Source of the DNA: Vigna angularis
Lineage: Eukaryota > Streptophyta > Magnoliopsida > Fabales > Fabaceae
Reading direction: 5' to 3'
DNA: 64,000 nt
NCBI RefSeq assembly: GCF_016808095.1
Contig: NC_068974.1
Coordinates: 21,312,825-21,376,824, forward strand
Shown: piece after piece, positions 59,080 through 64,000 of the stretch
Layout: each line of letters starts with the position of its first letter
Numbering within the stretch: the stretch's first letter is position 1
Program-made: the position numbers and the translations under genes
The notes under the pieces: generated by a model
Database searches by the model: none
Seen by the model: the letters and a program-made list of their open reading frames with translations, nothing else
What the model was told of the DNA's origin: nothing

Positions 59080-59082
59080 TAA

Positions 59083-59585
59083 TATCCAATTAATAATATC
59101 GTAAGATATCTTTTAATTTGTAAATATATGTAGTATGTAACAATATCCAAGAATAACTTTTAGAATATCTAACAATATCTAATAATATCCTTTTGTAATT
59201 GAATTATCCAAAATCTTCTAATTAAACTATCATCCCATATATATGCTAACTTTTATAACAATTATAGTAATTATATAATAAAGTAATATAAAAACTACAA
59301 TTACATTTATATAGAAGAAACTCACAACTAACAAATATATTTTACAAATATATTTTGTTGTAATTATTTAACAATAATATTTAAACACTACAACAACCTT
59401 GAATACAATTATTTATTTATATATTATCACTGCATATAAGTATGAATCTATATTATATACTATATAAATAATATTACTATAACCAACCCAAACCATAATT
59501 CCACGTTCTTAAATAAAACAATTATTTTAATATATCATGAAATCACAAAACAAAGGTGTCACGTGAAAATGTTATTTATAAAATT
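59083..59585. other. AT-rich stretch, no gene seen
   Basis: About 500 bp, very AT-rich, no ORF or recognised repeat. Confidence 0.55.
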
Positions 59586-59640
59586 ATTGTTAGAAATAAA
59601 GAAGCTTGTTTCTCAACACCTAGAGGGGGTGAATTGCATA
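59586..59640 (-). repeat. Copia LTR tail remnant, inverted
   Basis: TGTTAGAAATAAAG..TTGTTTCTCAACACC..GGGGGTGAATTG matches the first 55 bp of the inverted LTR at 28380. Confidence 0.65.
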
Positions 59641-60556
59641 CAATGTTGAATATTTTGGGCTTTTAATAGCGAATTCGCGAACAACGTCATATCAGGAGAC
59701 GTTAAATTGACGTTGAATTTAAAAAATTCGATTTTAAATTAACGTCGAGTTTTGTTAATATACGATGTTAACTTAACGTCGAATTTTACCAATATACGAC
59801 GTTAATCAATTTTTTTGTGTCTTTTAATTAATTGTGATCCTTTTTTACAACTCTACAAGACCTGAAAAATAGAAAAACAACAAATTTTAATTTTTGGTAT
59901 TTTATAAAGCATGAACTACGTGCAGTGTGATATCAACAACAAACAACAATAACCAACAACAAACAAGTTCAATCAAACAACAACAAACAAGTTCAATCAA
60001 ACAACAACAAACAAAACAACAACAACAAACAAGTTCAACAAAAAAAAAACAAACAAGTTCAACAAATAAGTTCTTCAAAACGAAAACGAAAACAACCTTC
60101 AAAATATGGGTTCGTCGAAATAAAGTGTCGTCACCAGTGAAAGAAAAGCAAAATGCACCTATGAAGGACAAGAGGACAAAAATAATCAGTAAGAACAAAC
60201 AAAAATCATACATAAAGTAGTTAATTAACATGCATTTGTATCAATTGAAAGAAATATTACATGTGATGCTCATCAAACTTCATTCGAGAAAAGTTTGAGA
60301 AAAGAAAAGGGTATCACGCTCTAAGATAAAGTGAATGAATTTTAGATCTCCCGCTCAAATTTTATTTAATTCACTAACTTTTTGACGTCGAATTTAAAAG
60401 GTATTCGACATTTTATATCTTTTTACGTCAAATTACAATTCTAAACGATGTTTAATAACTGTATTTATTTACAAAAATGTCACCGCTCGTTTTTAGCGTT
60501 GGCTACTCAGTGGTTGGACGTTGAATGCGTGACTTTATACGCTGTTTTTGTACTAG
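59641..60556 (+). mobile_element. Small CACTA remnant
   Basis: Left part shows ACGTTAAATTGACG, ATCGAATTT and TATACGATGTTAAC subterminal words inverted relative to 32663-33066; right part ends GCTGTTTTTGTACTAG (60556), the family terminus minus its last two bases. The first ~25 bases of the left end are missing. Interior is a CAA-rich repeat (see next). No transposase. Confidence 0.6.
59930..60060. repeat. CAA-rich minisatellite
   Basis: CAACAACAAACAAGTTCAAT-like units of about 24 bp repeated with CAA runs. It makes the 97-codon ORF at 59927-60220 (Gln/Thr/Ser/Lys-rich) possible; I do not regard that ORF as a gene. Confidence 0.85.
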
Positions 60557-61300
60557 ATTACAATGGTCAAGAAGATGGAAGAAGAATATGGATCTTCACG
60601 TTTTCTATTCTTGTACAGGATCACATTTTTTTAATCTTCTTCTTTTATCTTGAACACTTTTGTAAATATGTACTATATCTTCATAAGGCCTTGTATTTGG
60701 CCAAGAAACTTTGTTTAGTCTTGTTTAAAGTAGAGAATAATACATTAATAGGACCTTAGAAAGAAAGTGGCACCTAAATGGATTAGAAATGGGTCCAAAA
60801 TGAGTTTTGGAAGGAATTAGTTACAAGGAGCTTTTTGCATTAAGTGCTGCACTAGTTAGTTAAAAGCTCATCCTCGGTAATGTTTAGGCTCCTCCATTAA
60901 ATATCTTAGGATCCTCTTTTGTACTTTAGCTCCCTCCTTCACCTATAAAAGGAAAGGCAACCCTTTTATAATTTTTATAACTTAGTTGAATTTAAAGTTA
61001 CTTTGCTAAAATTGGAAGTCTTCTCTTCTTTAGTTTTCACCTTATGAAATGTCTTCTTCTAGACTTCTTCATACCTTCTACTTCATGGTTGGCCTAACAT
61101 CGTAGAGGGACATCTACCAAGACCATTCAACACCAACATCTTCATTTCTTCATCTCTATTTTCTTAAGCTACTTCCATCAATCACATGGAGTTCATATCT
61201 TTGAAGAAGCTTCATCAAGTTATCTTAGGGATCATCTCTTATTGAAGGAGCATCCTTAAAGAAACCTTCATCATTTGGTATCTAGATCTTTGGTTACTGT
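60557..61300 (+). mobile_element. LTR-like sequence with PBS-like site, partial
   Basis: Shares 60557-60790 with repeat R3 at 51484. It has a TATA-like CCTATAAAAGG at about 60949, a pyrimidine-rich leader and, near 61275, TTTGGTATCTAGATCTTTGG, resembling the TGGTATCAGAGC PBS. No coding region follows before the next CACTA element at 61628. Confidence 0.4.
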
Positions 61301-61627
61301 CTTGGAAGTCTACAAGGGCTAAGTGTCTTAAGTTCTTACCCCTTTTTTTTACCCATTTTTGTTCTTGTCATTTCCTTGTTGTTTCATTTTTTAAATCCCG
61401 TATGTTGTTTGATCCATGGTTATGTGTTGTATGTCTTGAAATGATGATTCAAACTATTTGTTCTTCTTGAATAATTTATGTTATGTGCTTAGGATTTTCT
61501 ATTTTCTATTTGAACATGTGCAGAGTTTTAGATTTGTGTCATGGGTTTAGGTCATGTTTTGAGTTATTTTGATTTTATGATGATAATATTTTCTCCTCAG
61601 TCTTGTATCTCCATAATTGTCATCACA
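61301..61627. other. Intergenic stretch, no gene seen
   Basis: T-rich sequence after the PBS-like site. No ORF. Ends at the CACTA terminus. Confidence 0.5.
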
Positions 61628-64000
61628 CACTAGTGTAGAATTGGGCTTTAACGTCACTCCCTAGACGTCAGACACCCTCCTAACCAACGTAAATTATGGA
61701 TTGATGGCATTTTCGTAAATAAGTTGGACATACAGACGTCTGTTAAGGGCCCCCCCGACGTCTATAATATTATAGACGTCGGGATCCCCCTTAAAAGACG
61801 TTTATATGTTTGATAGGTAGGTGAAAAGTCATTTTTTTCCGCCATATAGACATCTGATCCCGCCACCCCAATGTCTGTATACGATTATAGACGTCGGCCC
61901 CCCTGTAACGAATGTCTATAGGGCTGACAGGGTAGGTGAAAGGTTAACCTAGATGTCGGTGACCCTCCTAACCGAGGTCTATATGCACCGCGAATATTAA
62001 TTTTTAAATCAAAAGGACGTCATATTAGTGAAGGCCCCAACGTCTAGGCTATTATAGACGTCAGTCCCTCCCAACGCCTGACGTCTATACCCTATTATAC
62101 AGGAAAACGTGAACCCGCGGGGAGTTACGCTCACTGTTCATCGTCTTCCTCTCGCGTTTTCTCTCTGGCATTGCATTTTTAGGTGCATTTTCTTTCTTTT
62201 GGACCGTTTAAATTTACTTTTACTCTGATTAAATTACTCTTTGATGAAATATCTTCCATTTGAACCGATTAAAATGTGTTTTCGTTGCGTTTTGGTGCAC
62301 TTTATGGCGTGTTCTTGGCGACGTTTTTGATTCTTTTTGGCCTGCGTTTTTGGGCGTGTGCTCCTCCATTTCCCTCCATTGAGTTTTTAATCTTCTAAGA
62401 AGGTTAGCTTACTTGTTGAAAACTTTTTGTGTATGGTGTTATTGGCTTTTGTTGTATGCATATTATTGGCTTTTGTGTATGCATGTTATTGGCTTTTAGG
62501 TATGCATGTGTTATTGGGTTTTGAATATGCATGTGATTAAGTTTTGTTGTGTTAAATTGTTATGTTAGATTATAAGTATCAAATCATTGAGTGAAACTTA
62601 GTTCCCGTTTAAATTTAACACAAACGATTAATCTTTTAATCGTTTGTATTAAATTTTGAATTGTCCGGTTTGACAGTTTGGGAAAATTATTTTTCATAAT
62701 TTGCTATAACATGTACGTTGGAGTTTATGGATAAGATTGATAAAATTTTGGTTCAAATTATTTGATTTGTTCTCAGGATGCATATTTGATTGTGGTCATC
62801 CGTGACCACTCTCATTTCGTGTATTTCGTAGACCAATGCGAAATGCTATCGAAATTTTATCAAATTTATCATGTTAGACTTCTTTGCACGTGACTTAGCA
62901 AATTATGAAAAATAATTTTTCTGAATGGGTTGGGCCTAACTTTGTGAGTTAAAAAATTGAAACCGATGAAGTATGTTACGAGCATAGTATGGATCGAAAC
63001 TGGATGAATGAACGTCGCATCAGTGAAGAATATGAGAAGGGTGTTTTGGTGTTCTTGCAATATGTTCAACAAAATGCAAAGTCTATGAACGGGTTCATTG
63101 TCTTAATCAAATACGGCAAGACTTAGGCAATGTACGTGACCATCTATTCATGTTCGGCATAATGAGAACTTATACCGTTTGGACTTGGCATGGAGAAGTA
63201 CTAGACCAGCCTACTACGTCACGAGGAACAGATTATGTGGAAGAATGGATGAGTGACCATTTAAAGGACATTATACGTGATGTTGGTGAAGATAATTTTG
63301 GAAGAGTTAATTTGTATGATTCTCTTATAAATTATTCAGAGCAACCGTTGTTCCAAGGATGCTCGAACTTTACATGTCTGTCTGCAACTTTGAAGTTGTT
63401 TAGTTTAAAAGCAAGGAATGGATGGACCAATAAAAGTTTCACAAAGTTGTTGGAGTTGTTGAAGGAGATGCTTCCAGAAAATAATACTTTACCTATTCGT
63501 AATTAAGAGGCAAAATTTTTTTTATGTCCAATGGGTCTTGAATATCAAAAGATACATGCTTGTCCTAATGATTGTTTTTTGTACACAAAGGAGTTTGCTT
63601 TGCTAAAGTATTATCCAACATGTGTTTTATCCCATTTTAAAAAGAAATATGACAGAAACACTGGTGATGAAGGTAATGATGGTGCACCTGCTAAGGTGAT
63701 GTGGTATTTGTCTATAGTACCTAGGTTCAAATGTATGTGTTCTGTTAAAGAAGATGCAAAGAACCTTAAATGGCACGCTGCTGGAAGAAAGTGTGATAAT
63801 CTTCTTCGGCACCTAACTGATTCACCACAATGGAGGAAGATCGATGAAACATTTCCAGAATTTGGTGCAGATCCAAGGAACTTAAGACTTGCACTTGCAA
63901 CTGATGGCATGAATCCTTATGGGAGCTTAAGTAGCAAACACAGTTCATGGCCAGTTATGTTGATGATATACAATTTTTCTCCTTTATTGTGCATGAAGAG
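61628..64000 (+). mobile_element. CACTA (En/Spm) element with TNP2 gene, 5' part
   Basis: Starts CACTAGTGTAGAATTGGGC at 61628, the same terminus as 57977. Subterminal GACGTC/TATAATATTATA repeats to about 62090, a GC block and leader (62100-62980), then the TNP2-like transposase gene running off the window. Its other end and second gene lie outside, so a duplication cannot be tested. Confidence 0.88.
62989..64000 (+). pseudogene. TNP2-like CACTA transposase, 5' part, broken
   Basis: ATG 62989 opens the transposase-associated domain (MDRNWMNERRISEEYEKGV); the frame ends at TAG 63124 after a loss of register in the expected C-x-K-C zinc part. From 63150 a second frame runs to the window end, with WHGEVLDQPTT, VNLYDSL and LSATLKLFSLKARNGW, a TAA at 63504 where the family has tyrosine (N-Y-E-A-K-K), then CPMGLEYQKIHACPNDC and the Transposase_21 core start LRLALATDGMNPYGSLSSKHS (63884-63945), which includes the first catalytic Asp. 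The enzyme would cut and join element ends in the nucleus. One frameshift and two stops make this copy inactive. Family call from motif recognition (PF13963 then PF02992). Confidence 0.88.

Noticed and set aside
59927..60220. 97-codon Gln/Thr/Ser/Lys-rich ORF
   Set aside because: It is a by-product of CAA-type minisatellite inside a CACTA remnant; no conserved domain and no gene context.
63611..63948. Minus-strand ORFs near the window end
   Set aside because: Antisense shadows of the TNP2 reading frame.

Overview
The window is plant nuclear DNA, most likely from a legume of the Phaseoleae (Vigna/Phaseolus-like). This rests on AT-rich sequence, spliced genes with GT..AG introns, Maximus/SIRE-type Ty1-copia elements of legume style, and a CACTA family with GACGTC-rich subterminal repeats. 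The genus is an inference from familiarity with such repeats, not a search result. Nearly all of the 64 kb is transposon-derived. The only good host-gene candidates are two small spliced genes for secreted cysteine-rich repeat peptides near 40.4-41.1 kb (+) and 45.2-45.7 kb (-).

Layout. 1-1.53 kb: minus-oriented 5' end of a CACTA (En/Spm) element with an ~860 bp subterminal palindrome. 1.54-2.75 kb: first copy of a dispersed repeat (R1) carrying a broken exon-like fragment. 3.03-9.92 kb: a Ty1-copia element (Maximus/SIRE type) with gag and an envelope-like ORF but no recognisable pol, its 3' LTR cut off. 9.93-29.75 kb: a nest. A minus-strand Maximus/SIRE-like element (truncated left LTR, pol, PBS, complete right LTR) is split by (a) a minus-strand non-autonomous LTR element with two 1,904 bp LTRs (14722-20922, TSD TTTGT) and (b) a plus-strand Maximus/SIRE-like element (21094-28122, TSD CTTGT). 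31.2-32.7 kb: solo LTR with TSD AATAC. 32.7-37.9 kb: CACTA ends, a decayed RE1-type copia element and a 356 bp tandem duplication.

37.9-46.5 kb: an inverted duplication whose arms each carry one cysteine-rich peptide gene, separated by a CACTA remnant with a Transposase_24 (Ptta/En/Spm) gene. Because one arm lacks the later insertions, it serves as an empty-site reference for a 305 bp foldback MITE with 9 bp TSDs and a 1.45 kb insertion with an 11 bp direct repeat. 46.7-55.3 kb: a CACTA element with a captured coding fragment, then several copies of dispersed repeats. 55.3-58 kb: Ty3-gypsy-type LTR pieces with a GC-rich minisatellite. 58-59.1 kb: a complete 1,103 bp non-autonomous CACTA (TSD TAA) with an internal hairpin. 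59.6-60.6 kb: another small CACTA remnant with CAA-rich repeats. 60.6-61.3 kb: LTR-like sequence. 61.6 kb to the end: 5' part of a CACTA element with a damaged TNP2 transposase gene that runs off the window.

Functionally, the transposons look mostly dead: stops, frameshifts, RT active-site changes. The exceptions in terms of age are the 14.7-20.9 kb element (one LTR difference seen) and the 58 kb CACTA (intact ends). The peptide genes are the biologically most interesting content: plus copy with three 37-residue six-cysteine units and a distinct C-terminal cysteine domain, minus copy with two units and a nonsense codon just before that C-terminal domain. No tRNA, rRNA, CRISPR or prokaryotic feature was seen.
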